From an uncultured Altererythrobacter sp. (GTDB lineage Bacteria > Pseudomonadota > Alphaproteobacteria > Sphingomonadales > Sphingomonadaceae), in the NCBI GenBank assembly GCA_946885545.1, contig CAMPGP010000036.1, positions 1 through 12,356 on the forward strand: DNA of 12,356 nucleotides, in the 5' to 3' direction. The notes under the pieces were generated by a model. It saw only the letters and a program-made list of their open reading frames with translations. It did no database searches and was not told where the DNA came from. Shown piece after piece: positions 1 to 6,532 of this stretch. The translations under genes and the position numbers were made by a program. How positions within the stretch are numbered: the stretch's first letter is position 1; the number at the start of each line of letters is the position of its first letter.

Positions 1-96
1 ATGCTGGGGCTGGAGCGCCCCGGGATCGGCGCCCTGCCCGCGCGCGCGGCGACATGGGGCATGGGTAAGACGCTGCGCTGGGCGTTCCGGCAGTAA
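1..96 (+). CDS. 3' end of an unidentified CDS (C-terminal fragment)
   Basis: Frame 1 is open from the first base of the window to a TAA at 94-96 and encodes 31 residues, ending in GKTLRWAFRQ. The ATG at position 1 is where the window happens to begin. The peptide has no visible ribosome binding site and looks like the basic, Trp-containing tail of a longer protein. I do not recognise the family. The stop lies 13 bases from the stop of the convergent HxlR gene, so the two genes converge with almost no spacer and no evident hairpin terminator. Confidence 0.5.
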   Translation: MLGLERPGIGALPARAATWGMGKTLRWAFRQ

Positions 97-109
97 GGTC
101 GACCCGCGA

Positions 110-808
110 CTAGGCGAGCTTCGGCGGGAGGGAGAAGAGCCTGGCGTATTCGAGCGCAAGGTCGCGATCGCCGTCGATGATCAGGCCCGCCTCTCGTTCG
201 AGCTCGTCCCACGGAATGCCCGCATAGAGGCCGCCCGCGACGATCGCCGCGACGGGCGCGCGGAACACGGCGTCGGCATCGGCAGGATCGCCGCGCCGGA
301 TCCGCAACTCGCCCTCGCCCGGCTCGGCGACGAACGTTTCCTCCCCGATCGCGAAGCCGACCCTGCGCCCAGCCAGTTCGCCTACCTGCGCCTTGTCGAG
401 CATCGTGCGCATCGAAAGCATCAGCGAGACCGGCGAGAGCGGGAGCGTGGGATCGTGCGCGCTCGATTGCGCGGCCCAGCGCCCCGCCTCCTGCAGCAGC
501 GGTTCGGCGGCGTAGCCCCATGCGGTCAGCTCGTAGACCTGCGCCTTGCCCGGCGGCGGAAGCTGGCGCTTCACCAGCACGCCCGCCTCTTCGAGGGAGC
601 CGAGCCGCTCGGTCAGCACCTTGGCGCTGATTCCGGGCAGACTGGCGCGGATGTCAGAAAACCGTCGCGCGCCGAGCATTAGTTCCCTGACGATCAGGAG
701 CGACCAGCGCTCGCCGACGAGCTCCATCGCGAAGGCCGTCCCGCAGGCGTCGCCATACCATCTTCCGTGAGGAGATTGCTCGACTTCAGTTTCTTTAGGT
801 AACTTCAT
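110..808 (-). CDS. HxlR-family winged-helix regulator with C-terminal SCP2-like domain
   Basis: This 232-residue DNA-binding regulator probably controls itself and the divergent cluster starting at 879. Residues 20-100 match the HxlR winged helix: a conserved cysteine C22 before the first helix, MELVGERWSLLIVRELMLG (28-46), the recognition region FSDIRASLPGISAKVLTERL (50-69), and a wing around PPPGKAQVYELT (84-95). The rest (about 125-232) is longer than in minimal HxlR proteins of about 110 residues and resembles the SCP2-like ligand pocket seen in many proteobacterial members. In characterised relatives such as Bacillus YodB, the cysteine equivalent to C22 senses quinones and other electrophiles; that role here is inferred. 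ATG 808 is the only plausible start before C22, but no good Shine-Dalgarno precedes it. The first codons are AT-rich compared with the rest. Confidence 0.93.
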   Translation of the reverse strand: MKLPKETEVEQSPHGRWYGDACGTAFAMELVGERWSLLIVRELMLGARRFSDIRASLPGISAKVLTERLGSLEEAGVLVKRQLPPPGKAQVYELTAWGYAAEPLLQEAGRWAAQSSAHDPTLPLSPVSLMLSMRTMLDKAQVGELAGRRVGFAIGEETFVAEPGEGELRIRRGDPADADAVFRAPVAAIVAGGLYAGIPWDELEREAGLIIDGDRDLALEYARLFSLPPKLA

Positions 809-824
809 AGTTGCTTTTTGTAAC
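799..824. promoter_or_regulatory. Candidate HxlR operator in the divergent promoter region
   Basis: Positions 810-824 read GTTGC-TTTTT-GTAAC, an inverted repeat with one mismatch around a 5-base T run. A further GTAAC lies at 799-803, 21 bases (two helical turns) before the one at 820-824. The site abuts the regulator's start codon (806-808) and lies about 55 bases upstream of the VOC start. It is the most AT-rich spot in this GC-rich region. HxlR proteins bind inverted repeats as dimers, so this is the natural operator candidate for both directions. No convincing -35/-10 pair could be assigned. Confidence 0.45.
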
Positions 825-860
825 GCAATCCGTCAGAGAATGCAAGTTCCGATTCGCGGC

Positions 861-870
861 AAGAGAGGAG
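861..870 (+). promoter_or_regulatory. Shine-Dalgarno fixing the GTG start of the VOC gene
   Basis: AAGAGAGGAG ends 8 bases before GTG 879. It favours that codon over the in-frame ATG at 840, which would lie upstream of this site and add 13 residues with no family similarity. Confidence 0.7.
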
Positions 871-878
871 ACCGCCCC

Positions 879-1316
879 GTGACCAAGACCATTTTCATCA
901 ACCTGCCCGTGACCGACCTGGCCCGCTCGATGGCGTTCTACGAGGCTGTCGGCTTCACCAACAATCCGATGTTCACCAACGAGCAGGCCGCGGCGATGGC
1001 GTGGTCGGACGAGATCGTCGTCATGCTGCTGACGCACGATTTCTGGAAGACCTTCACCAGCAAGGCGATCCCCGATGCGGCGAACACCGCCCAGGTGCTG
1101 CTGTGCCTGAGCCAGGACAGCAAGGAGGCGGTCGAGGAGATCGTCGGCAAGGCCGTGGCCGCCGGGGGCAAGGCCGACCCGACGCCGACGCAGGACATGG
1201 GGTTCATGTACGGCCGCAGCTTCGAGGACCCGGACGGGCACATCTGGGAGAACGCCTACATGGACATGAGCGCCGTGCCCGAAGGTGAAACTCCGGCCGA
1301 GCAGCCGGTCGCCTGA
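879..1316 (+). CDS. VOC-family (glyoxalase/bleomycin-resistance fold) protein
   Basis: This is a 145-residue single-domain VOC protein and the first gene of the cluster divergent from the HxlR regulator. Visible features are the opening strand IFINLPVTDLARSMAFYEAV (5-24), typical of the first beta-alpha unit, and the terminal motif FEDPDGHIWE (115-124), where H121 and E124 are the likely metal-site residues of the second half. The middle carries AQVLLCLSQD and a helix with AVEEIVGKAVAAGGK. VOC members include glyoxalase I, fosfomycin thiol transferases and dioxygenases, so the fold alone does not give a substrate. The short acidic tail after residue 130 is probably disordered. The GTG start is chosen from the Shine-Dalgarno at 861-870; an in-frame ATG at 840 is the alternative. 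The GST gene follows after 11 bases. Confidence 0.9.
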   Translation: MTKTIFINLPVTDLARSMAFYEAVGFTNNPMFTNEQAAAMAWSDEIVVMLLTHDFWKTFTSKAIPDAANTAQVLLCLSQDSKEAVEEIVGKAVAAGGKADPTPTQDMGFMYGRSFEDPDGHIWENAYMDMSAVPEGETPAEQPVA

Positions 1317-1327
1317 GGAGATCGACG

Positions 1328-2017
1328 ATGGCCGAAGTAGCCCAAGCGCCGATCACCATTACCGCCTACGACTGGGTGCCCGATTTCGCGAAAGGGCTGG
1401 TGCGCGACCTGCGGGTGCGCTGGGCGCTCGAGGAAGTGGGGCTCGACTACCGCGTCGAGTACCTGCCGCAGGGCACGCAGAAAATGGCCCCGCACCGCGC
1501 ACGCCAGCCGTTCGGTCAGGTACCGACCTACGAGGACGGCGAACTGACCCTGTTCGAATCCGGCGCGATCGTGCTCCACATCGCGGACAGCGCGCCGGGG
1601 CTGCTGCCCGAGGGCCCGAACGCCCGCGCGCGGGCCGCCGAATGGGTCTTCGCCGCGCTCAACACGATAGAACCGCATCTGAGCGACTGGGCGATGGCCG
1701 AACTGTTCGAGGCGGACAAGACGTGGTCTGCCCAGCGCAAGCCCGGCATTCGCGAGCGGATCGACGAGCGGCTGGGCGAACTGTCCAGGCGGCTCGGCGA
1801 GGACGACTGGCTCGAAGGCGAATTCAGCGCGGGCGACCTGGTGATGATCGCGGTGCTGCAGATGATCGGCGGCGAAATCGGCGACCTGATCGAAGCCTAC
1901 CCGAACCTCGTAGCCTACCGGAAGCGCGGCGAGGCCCGCCCTGCGTACAAGCGAGCGCTCGAGGCGCAACTGGCGGGCTTCACCGGCGATCCGCCGCCGG
2001 GCTGGACCGAAGACTAG
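1328..2017 (+). CDS. Glutathione S-transferase family protein (GST 1 of 3)
   Basis: This 229-residue, presumably cytosolic protein has the two-domain GST layout. Residues 10-90 form the thioredoxin-like domain, with FGQVPTYEDG carrying the cis-proline P66 and LFESGAIVLHIA (75-86) carrying the E77-S78 pair that binds the gamma-glutamyl part of glutathione. Residues from about 98 form the all-helical C-terminal domain, with LEGEFSAGDLVMIAVLQMI (helix 6, N-capping S/D box). The N-terminal catalytic position is not a clear Cys or Ser (YDWVPDFAKGLVRDLRV), so activity type is uncertain. GAGGAG just upstream of ATG 1328, overlapping the preceding stop, supports the start. It sits within the HxlR-linked cluster, 11 bases after the VOC gene and 24 before the DUF1428 gene. 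Confidence 0.92.
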   Translation: MAEVAQAPITITAYDWVPDFAKGLVRDLRVRWALEEVGLDYRVEYLPQGTQKMAPHRARQPFGQVPTYEDGELTLFESGAIVLHIADSAPGLLPEGPNARARAAEWVFAALNTIEPHLSDWAMAELFEADKTWSAQRKPGIRERIDERLGELSRRLGEDDWLEGEFSAGDLVMIAVLQMIGGEIGDLIEAYPNLVAYRKRGEARPAYKRALEAQLAGFTGDPPPGWTED

Positions 2018-2041
2018 AACAAGACCCCAAGGAGAGAGACG

Positions 2042-2755
2042 ATGACCTATCTGGAAGGATTTGTGGCCGCGGTCCCGACCGCGAACGAAGAGAAGTATCG
2101 CAAGCACGCCGCCGACGCCGCACCGCTGTTCCGCGAATTCGGTGTGTCGCGCATGGTCGAGACCTGGGGAGACGACGTGCCCCATGGCAAGGTCACCGAC
2201 TTCTACGGCGCGGTGCAGGCCAAGGACGACGAGACCGTGGTGTTCTCGTGGTTCGAGTATCCCGACAAGGCGACGCGCGAAGCGGCCAACGAGAAGATCC
2301 GGAACGACAAGCGGATGGAGGCGATGGGCGCCGACATGCCGTTCGACGGCAAGCGCATGATCTACGGCGGGTTCGAAGCGATCGTGGACGAGCGTGGCAG
2401 CGGCACGACCGGCTATACCGACGGCTACCTGCTGCCCGTGCCGACCGACAAGAAGGAAGCCTATCGCGAGATGGCGCAGAAGATGGCCGGCAAGTTCGTC
2501 GATCTGGGCGCGGTGCGCGTGGTCGAGGCCTGGGGCGACGACGTGCCCGACGGCAAGGTGACCGATTACAAGCGCGCGGTGAAGGCCGAGGACGGCGAGG
2601 GGATCATCTTCTCCTACGTCGAATGGCCCGACAAGCCGACCCGCGACAAGGGCTGGGAAGCGCTGATGGCCGACACCTCGATGCAGGGGCAGGAAATGCC
2701 GTTCGACGGCAAGCGCATGTTCTGGGGCGGGTTCCGACCGATCGTCGACGCCTGA
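2042..2755 (+). CDS. Tandem DUF1428 (YbaA-like) protein, two fused domains
   Basis: This 237-residue protein consists of two consecutive DUF1428 domains, about residues 1-117 and 122-237, joined by a short Gly/Ser/Thr-rich linker (ERGSGTTG). Each copy carries the same landmarks: an opening strand with GFVAAVPT or GYLLPVPTDKKEAYRE, a WGDDVPxGKVTD motif, an aromatic strand (VVFSWFEYPDK, IIFSYVEWPDK) and the closing MPFDGKRM followed by GGF. DUF1428 proteins such as E. coli YbaA are small ferredoxin-like alpha-beta proteins of about 117 residues with no established function; they are thought to form dimeric barrels. A fused pair could therefore form an internal pseudodimer (inference). AAGGAGAGAG precedes ATG 2042. 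The next gene encodes a third, separate DUF1428 domain, pointing to local duplication. Confidence 0.93.
   Translation: MTYLEGFVAAVPTANEEKYRKHAADAAPLFREFGVSRMVETWGDDVPHGKVTDFYGAVQAKDDETVVFSWFEYPDKATREAANEKIRNDKRMEAMGADMPFDGKRMIYGGFEAIVDERGSGTTGYTDGYLLPVPTDKKEAYREMAQKMAGKFVDLGAVRVVEAWGDDVPDGKVTDYKRAVKAEDGEGIIFSYVEWPDKPTRDKGWEALMADTSMQGQEMPFDGKRMFWGGFRPIVDA
2332..2370 (+). repeat. 39-bp direct repeat, copy 1 (inside the DUF1428 motif)
   Basis: These 39 bases are identical to 3091-3129. They encode DMPFDGKRMIYGG near the end of the first DUF1428 domain. A 24-base core recurs at 2696-2719 in the second domain. This is a trace of duplication among the three DUF1428 units. Confidence 0.85.
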
Positions 2756-2791
2756 CGCGCGCTTCCCCCCGCCAGAACAAGGAGAAATGCC

Positions 2792-3160
2792 ATGTACGTG
2801 AACGGTTTCGTGCTCGCGGTGCCTGCCGACAAGAAGGAGGCTTACCGCGAAGTCGCCGAGAAGTTCTGGGCGATCGCCAAGGACTACGGCGCCCGATCCC
2901 AGGTCGAATGCTGGGAGGTCGATGTGCCCGACGGCAAGACCACCGATTTCCGCCGCGCAGTGAAATGCGAGGAGGGCGAGAAGGTCGTCTTCTCGTGGGT
3001 GACCTGGGACGACAAGGAAACCGCCGACGCCAGCCACGACAAGATGATGGCCGACCCGCGCATGAAGGACTTCGGCGCGGAGGACGGCAGCGACATGCCG
3101 TTCGACGGCAAGCGCATGATCTACGGCGGCTTCGAGCCGCTGGTGTGGCAGGAGGCCTGA
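2792..3160 (+). CDS. Single-domain DUF1428 (YbaA-like) protein
   Basis: At 122 residues this has the normal length of the DUF1428/YbaA family. It opens with MYVNGFVLAVPADKKEAYRE and contains ECWEVDVPDGKTTDFRRAV (about 39-57), the strand KVVFSWVTWDDKE and the closing MPFDGKRMIYGGFE. It closely resembles both domains of the preceding gene, and its DKKEAYRE segment is most like domain 2. Molecular function is unknown for the family; a homodimeric alpha-beta barrel is expected. AAGGAG at about 2779-2784 precedes ATG 2792 with normal spacing. The gene follows its paralogue after 36 bases and precedes the double-VOC gene by 3 bases, so co-transcription is very likely. Confidence 0.94.
   Translation: MYVNGFVLAVPADKKEAYREVAEKFWAIAKDYGARSQVECWEVDVPDGKTTDFRRAVKCEEGEKVVFSWVTWDDKETADASHDKMMADPRMKDFGAEDGSDMPFDGKRMIYGGFEPLVWQEA
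3091..3129 (+). repeat. 39-bp direct repeat, copy 2 (inside the DUF1428 motif)
   Basis: These bases are identical to 2332-2370 and encode the same DMPFDGKRMIYGG motif in the stand-alone DUF1428 gene. Perfect identity across synonymous positions suggests recent duplication, gene conversion or strong codon constraint. Confidence 0.85.
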
Positions 3161-3163
3161 GCC

Positions 3164-3961
3164 ATGGCCGAGGATAGAGGCGCCTTCATCTGGTACGAAT
3201 TGATGACCCCGGACCCCGCGGGCGCGCAGGTCTTCTACCGCGAGGTCGTAGGCTGGGAGATCGACGCGGCGGGCGAGAGCCTGCCGAATGGCGGCGAATA
3301 CCGCATGATCCGCCGCTCCGACGGCAAGGAACAGGGCGGCCTGTTCACCCTGTCGGGCGAGATGACTGCAAATCCACCCGGTTGGCTCGGCTATATCCAT
3401 GTGCCAGACGTCGACGCCGCGGTGGCGCGGATCGTCGAGGCGGGCGGCGAACTGCACATGCCTGCGTTCGACATGCCGGGCGTTGGCCGGATGGCGATGG
3501 TCGGCGATCCCCAGGGCGCGCTCTTCTATCTAATGACCCCCACCCCGCCGCCGGGCGATCCCGACGCGAAGAGCGACGTGTTCGATTACGAAAAGCCGCA
3601 GCACGTCCGCTGGAATGAGCTGCAGACGACCGATCCCGACGCCGCGGTGGCGCTCTATGGCGAGCTGTTCGGCTGGGAGCAGCGCGACAAGATGCCGATG
3701 GGAGAGCTCGGAGATTACCTGTTCATCCATCGCGGCGACGGAATGATCGGCGCGATCATGCCCAAGATGCCCGACGTGCCGCAATCGGGCTGGACCTTCT
3801 ACTTCGGCGCCGACGAGATCGACCGCGCGGCGGGTGCGGTGACCGCGAACGGCGGCAAGCTGCTCGGCGAGATCATGCAGATCCCCGGCGGCGAGTTCGC
3901 GGTCCACTGCGCCGATCCGGCGGGAGCGCAGTTCGGGCTGGTCGGCCCGCGCAAGGCTTGA
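3164..3961 (+). CDS. Double-domain VOC-family protein
   Basis: This 265-residue protein is built of two VOC domains. Domain 1 spans about residues 6-128, opening with GAFIWYELMTPDPAGAQVFY and closing with VGDPQGALFYLMTP. Domain 2 spans about 147-263, opening with VRWNELQTTDPDAAVALYGE and closing with CADPAGAQFGLVGP. The pattern matches the widespread two-domain VOC proteins related to mycobacterial CFP30B, often annotated as hydroxylases or glyoxalases without proof. The usual metal-binding Glu/His of glyoxalase I is not obvious at the strand ends, where Q or G follows DP, so metal-dependent catalysis is doubtful. AGGAGG at 3150-3155, inside the preceding gene's last codons, supports ATG 3164. 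Confidence 0.93.
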   Translation: MAEDRGAFIWYELMTPDPAGAQVFYREVVGWEIDAAGESLPNGGEYRMIRRSDGKEQGGLFTLSGEMTANPPGWLGYIHVPDVDAAVARIVEAGGELHMPAFDMPGVGRMAMVGDPQGALFYLMTPTPPPGDPDAKSDVFDYEKPQHVRWNELQTTDPDAAVALYGELFGWEQRDKMPMGELGDYLFIHRGDGMIGAIMPKMPDVPQSGWTFYFGADEIDRAAGAVTANGGKLLGEIMQIPGGEFAVHCADPAGAQFGLVGPRKA

Positions 3962-3973
3962 GGAGAGAAACCC

Positions 3974-4450
3974 ATGAACAAGAACACCATCTGCCTGTGG
4001 TACGATAACGGTGCCGAGGAAGCCGCGCGTTTCTACGCCGAGACCTTCCCCGACAGCGCGGTGACCGCGGTCCACAAGGCGCCGGGCGACTATCCCGACG
4101 GCAAGGCCGGCGACGTGCTGACGGTCGATTTCACCGTCTGCGGCGTGCCCTGCATCGGCCTCAACGGCGGCCCGGCGTTCCCGCAGAGCGAAGCCTTCAG
4201 CTTCCAGATCGCGACCGAGGATCAGGAGGAGACCGACCGGCTGTGGAACGCGATCGTCGGCAATGGCGGCGCGGAGAGCCAGTGCGGCTGGTGCAAGGAT
4301 CGCTGGGGCGTCAACTGGCAGATCACCCCGCGCACGCTGACCGAGGCGATGGCCGCGGGCGGCGACGAGGCGCGGCGCGCGTTCGACGCGATGATGACGA
4401 TGGGCAAGATCGACGTCGCCGCGATCGATGCCGCGCGGCGCGGGGACTGA
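3974..4450 (+). CDS. PhnB-like VOC protein (3-dmu-9_3-mt family)
   Basis: This 158-residue protein belongs to the PhnB / '3-demethylubiquinone-9 3-methyltransferase' VOC subfamily. That name is a historical label: the fold is VOC and methyltransferase activity is not expected. Landmarks are LWYDNGAEEAARFYAETFPD (8-27), VDFTVCGVPCIGLNGGPAF (51-69) and the signature GWCKDRWGVNWQITP (105-119), with helices and a basic tail after 120. Cysteines at 56, 60, 104 and 107 are notable, and C104/C107 form a CGWC pair. GAGGAG upstream of ATG 3974 follows directly on the preceding stop. The reductase gene begins 4 bases after this gene's stop. Confidence 0.94.
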   Translation: MNKNTICLWYDNGAEEAARFYAETFPDSAVTAVHKAPGDYPDGKAGDVLTVDFTVCGVPCIGLNGGPAFPQSEAFSFQIATEDQEETDRLWNAIVGNGGAESQCGWCKDRWGVNWQITPRTLTEAMAAGGDEARRAFDAMMTMGKIDVAAIDAARRGD

Positions 4451-4454
4451 GCCG

Positions 4455-5129
4455 GTGGCGCGCAAGATCAAGGCCGGGGCCTTCGTCTCGCTCGACGGGG
4501 TGATGCAGGCACCCGGCGGCCCGACCGAGGACCCGACCGGCGGCTTCGACGAAGGCGGCTGGGTGTTTAAGCTGTGGGACGAAGGGGTGAACGAAACGCT
4601 CGGATCGCTGTTTTCGGGCGAATACGACCTGCTGCTCGGGCGCCGCACCTACGACATCTTTGCCGCCTACTGGCCCTATGCCGAGGGCGAGAACAAGCCA
4701 ATGGGCGAGGCGTTCGACCGCGGGTCGAAGTTCGTCCTCACCCGCGGCGACCGGCCGCTCGAATGGCAGAACAGCCATCGCCTCGGCAGCATCGAGGACG
4801 TCTCGAAGCTCAAGGCCAGCGACGGGCCCGATCTGGTGATCCAGGGTTCGAGCACGATATACCCCAGCCTCCTCGCCGCCGGATTGATCGATACGCTGAC
4901 GCTGATGATCTATCCGGTGACGCTCGGCACGGGCAAGCGGCTGTTCGGTGACGCGACGCCGGTGGATCGGCTCGAGATGATCGAGTATTCGGTCACGGCG
5001 AAGGGCACCATGATCGCCACCTACCGGCCCGGCGGCACGCTGCCGCCCTACCCCGACGAAGCGCCGATCCCGGTCACCAGCGAGCGCGAGATCGCGCGGC
5101 AGGCGCGGATGGCGGAAGGGAGCTGGTGA
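4455..5129 (+). CDS. Dihydrofolate-reductase-like (RibD C-terminal domain) protein
   Basis: This is a 224-residue protein of the RibD_C/DHFR-fold group of predicted NAD(P)H-dependent reductases. Visible features are GAFVSLDGVMQAPGGP (8-23), the LLGRRTYDIF segment (60-69) at the nucleotide-binding loop, DLVIQGSSTIYPSLL (126-140) with the Gly-Ser dinucleotide turn, and YPVTLGTGKRLF (153-164). Such proteins are common beside stress genes; few have known substrates, and a folate role is not implied. I chose GTG 4455, which follows the previous stop by 4 bases with GGGGA at 4442-4446, because family members start at this point. The in-frame ATG at 4428 would overlap the upstream gene by 23 bases. 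The C-terminus overlaps the next GST start (TGATG). Confidence 0.9.
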   Translation: MARKIKAGAFVSLDGVMQAPGGPTEDPTGGFDEGGWVFKLWDEGVNETLGSLFSGEYDLLLGRRTYDIFAAYWPYAEGENKPMGEAFDRGSKFVLTRGDRPLEWQNSHRLGSIEDVSKLKASDGPDLVIQGSSTIYPSLLAAGLIDTLTLMIYPVTLGTGKRLFGDATPVDRLEMIEYSVTAKGTMIATYRPGGTLPPYPDEAPIPVTSEREIARQARMAEGSW

Positions 5130-5806
5130 TGCTGGAACTGCATGGCCACCCGTTCTCGTCCTACACCTGGAAGGCGCTGATCCCGCTCTACGCCAACGGC
5201 ATCCCGTTCGCGTTCCGCGAGATCGACACTTCGGTGCCGAAGTTCGAAAGCTTCACCGGCAAGGCGCATCCTTCAGGGCAGTTCCCGGTGCTGGTCGACG
5301 GGGACGCGGTGGTGGTCGAAGCGACCAGTATCGTCGAGCATCTGGCGGTCCACCACCCTGGCCCCGCGCCACTCATTCCGGCCGACCCGGCCCAGGCCGT
5401 GGTCGCGCGGATGATCGACCGGGTGTTCGACAACTACGTGATGGGCAACATGCAGCGCGTCATCGCGGCCCATTTCGTCGACCGGGACGATCCCGGTGCG
5501 GGCGGCCTGCGCGACGAGCCGTTCGCGCCCGAGATCGCCGCCGGGAAGGCGGGTCTTCGGCGCGCCTATGCCTGGCTCGAACGCTGGCTCGGCGAAAACG
5601 ACCTGCCGCCGCACGTGTCGCTGGTCACCTGCGCCGCCGCGCCCGCGCTGTTCTATGCCGACTGGGTGGAGCGCGTTCCGGGCGACTGCCCGCGTCTCGC
5701 CGCGTTGCGCGCCGAGCTTTTAGCGCTCCCCGAGGTCTCGCGATGCGTCGAGGACGCGCGGCCCTATCGCGCCTATTTCCCCTACGGCGCGCCGGACCGA
5801 GATTGA
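5129..5806 (+). CDS. Glutathione S-transferase family protein (GST 2 of 3)
   Basis: This 225-residue protein has an N-terminal thioredoxin-like domain (about 1-78) with LHGHPFSSYTWKAL (4-17), where S10/S11/Y12 are the candidate catalytic residues. GQFPVLVDGD carries the cis-proline P53, and VVEATSIVEHL matches the glutathione-binding strand-helix turn, with Ala where Ser is usual. The C-terminal helical domain covers about 88-215. An in-frame GTG at 5126 would add one residue, but ATG 5129 is better placed behind AAGGGAG (5116-5122). The start overlaps the preceding stop as TGATG, implying translational coupling with the reductase. It differs clearly from the other two GSTs, so these are not recent copies. 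The substrate is unknown. Confidence 0.9.
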   Translation: MLELHGHPFSSYTWKALIPLYANGIPFAFREIDTSVPKFESFTGKAHPSGQFPVLVDGDAVVVEATSIVEHLAVHHPGPAPLIPADPAQAVVARMIDRVFDNYVMGNMQRVIAAHFVDRDDPGAGGLRDEPFAPEIAAGKAGLRRAYAWLERWLGENDLPPHVSLVTCAAAPALFYADWVERVPGDCPRLAALRAELLALPEVSRCVEDARPYRAYFPYGAPDRD

Positions 5807-5839
5807 CTAGATCAGAGACGTCGCTGCGCCGGAGAGCGA

Positions 5840-5869
5840 TTGACATGTAGGATTTGTTCACTCAATGTT
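5840..5869 (+). promoter_or_regulatory. Possible promoter ahead of the third GST
   Basis: A perfect TTGACA at 5840-5845 is followed, after an 18-base spacer, by AATGTT (5864-5869), a poor -10 match (three of six). It lies in the 87-base gap 5807-5893, the longest plus-strand gap in the cluster, so the GST-GFA pair may have its own transcript. A 5-base stem TCGCT/AGCGA at 5821-5839 lies just before it, without a T run. The rest of the gap shows only the AGGAG ribosome binding site. Confidence 0.35.
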
Positions 5870-5893
5870 CTGGTCGATCAGGAGCGATTCGTC

Positions 5894-6532
5894 ATGGCCG
5901 AATACACCTTCTACACCAACCCGATGAGCCGCGGGCAGATCGCCCGCTGGGCGCTGCACGAGGCTAAGGCCGATTACGAGCAGGTGCTGGTCGACTGGCA
6001 GGACAAGCCCGCCGCGTTCCTGAAGGCGAACCCGATGGGCAAGGTGCCGACGCTGGTGCACCATCATGGCGGGCACGACCACGTGGTGACCGAGGCTGCG
6101 GCGATCTGCCACTACCTCGCCGAGATGAGCGCCCCCGAGCTGCTGCCCGGCGCGCACGAGAAGGCCGACTATTTCCGCTGGCTGTTCTTCGCCGCCGCCC
6201 CGCTCGAACAGGCGGTGACGGCGAAGGCGCTCGGGTGGGCCACCAAGCCCGAGCAGGAGATGATGGCCGGCTTCGGCAGCTTCGACCGCACGATCGATGC
6301 GCTCGACGGCTGGCTTTCGGCGCACGACTACGTGTGCGGCGAGCGCTTCACGATGGCCGACGTCTATGTCGGCAGCGCGGTCGACTGGGGCCTGCAGTTC
6401 GGCTCGATCCCCGAGCGCGACAGCTTCAAGGCCTATGCCGGGCGCTGCCAGGCACGCGAGGCGTACCAGGAAGGCAAGGCGATCGACGGCAAGCTGATCG
6501 CCGAGGCGCAGGCGAAGGAGAAGCAGTCTTGA
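5894..6532 (+). CDS. Glutathione S-transferase family protein (GST 3 of 3)
   Basis: This 212-residue protein has the GST layout. YTNPMSRGQIARWAL (7-21) places S12 and R13 at the catalytic position of the Ser/Cys-type bacterial GSTs. NPMGKVPTLVHHHGGHDHVV carries the cis-proline P52, followed by TEAAAICHYLAEM (66-78). The helical domain includes CGERFTMADVYVGSAVDW, with the T153...D156 N-capping box conserved in GSTs. A His-rich loop (57-63) interrupts the strand after the cis-proline. ATG 5894 is preferred because AGGAG lies 8-13 bases upstream and the protein then starts like its relatives; an upstream in-frame TTG at 5840 is really the TTGACA of the candidate promoter. The stop overlaps the TTG start of the GFA gene. 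Confidence 0.93.
   Translation: MAEYTFYTNPMSRGQIARWALHEAKADYEQVLVDWQDKPAAFLKANPMGKVPTLVHHHGGHDHVVTEAAAICHYLAEMSAPELLPGAHEKADYFRWLFFAAAPLEQAVTAKALGWATKPEQEMMAGFGSFDRTIDALDGWLSAHDYVCGERFTMADVYVGSAVDWGLQFGSIPERDSFKAYAGRCQAREAYQEGKAIDGKLIAEAQAKEKQS

Noticed and set aside
1..96. Complete 31-residue small protein starting at base 1
   Set aside because: No upstream sequence is available to show a ribosome binding site, and the peptide looks like the tail of a longer protein.
2332..3129. Regularly spaced repeats as a CRISPR-like array or mobile element
   Set aside because: The repeats are coding, motif-bound and too few. No insertion-sequence ends or transposase are present.
1285..3177. 630-codon plus-strand frame shifted relative to the GST/DUF1428 genes
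   Set aside because: Very Arg-rich, with no family features, and it runs through three well-supported genes in another frame.
1256..3457. 733-codon open frame on the minus strand across GST and DUF1428 genes
   Set aside because: It is antisense to several proteins with clear family motifs. Long antisense frames are common in high-GC DNA, and its internal repetitiveness mirrors the DUF1428 repeats on the other strand.
5821..5839. TCGCT-N9-AGCGA hairpin as terminator after the second GST
   Set aside because: The stem is only 5 bases with a 9-base loop and no following T run.
5840..5893. TTG 5840 as the start of the third GST
   Set aside because: The extra 18 residues are unlike any GST N-terminus; AGGAG just upstream of ATG 5894 gives the proper start.
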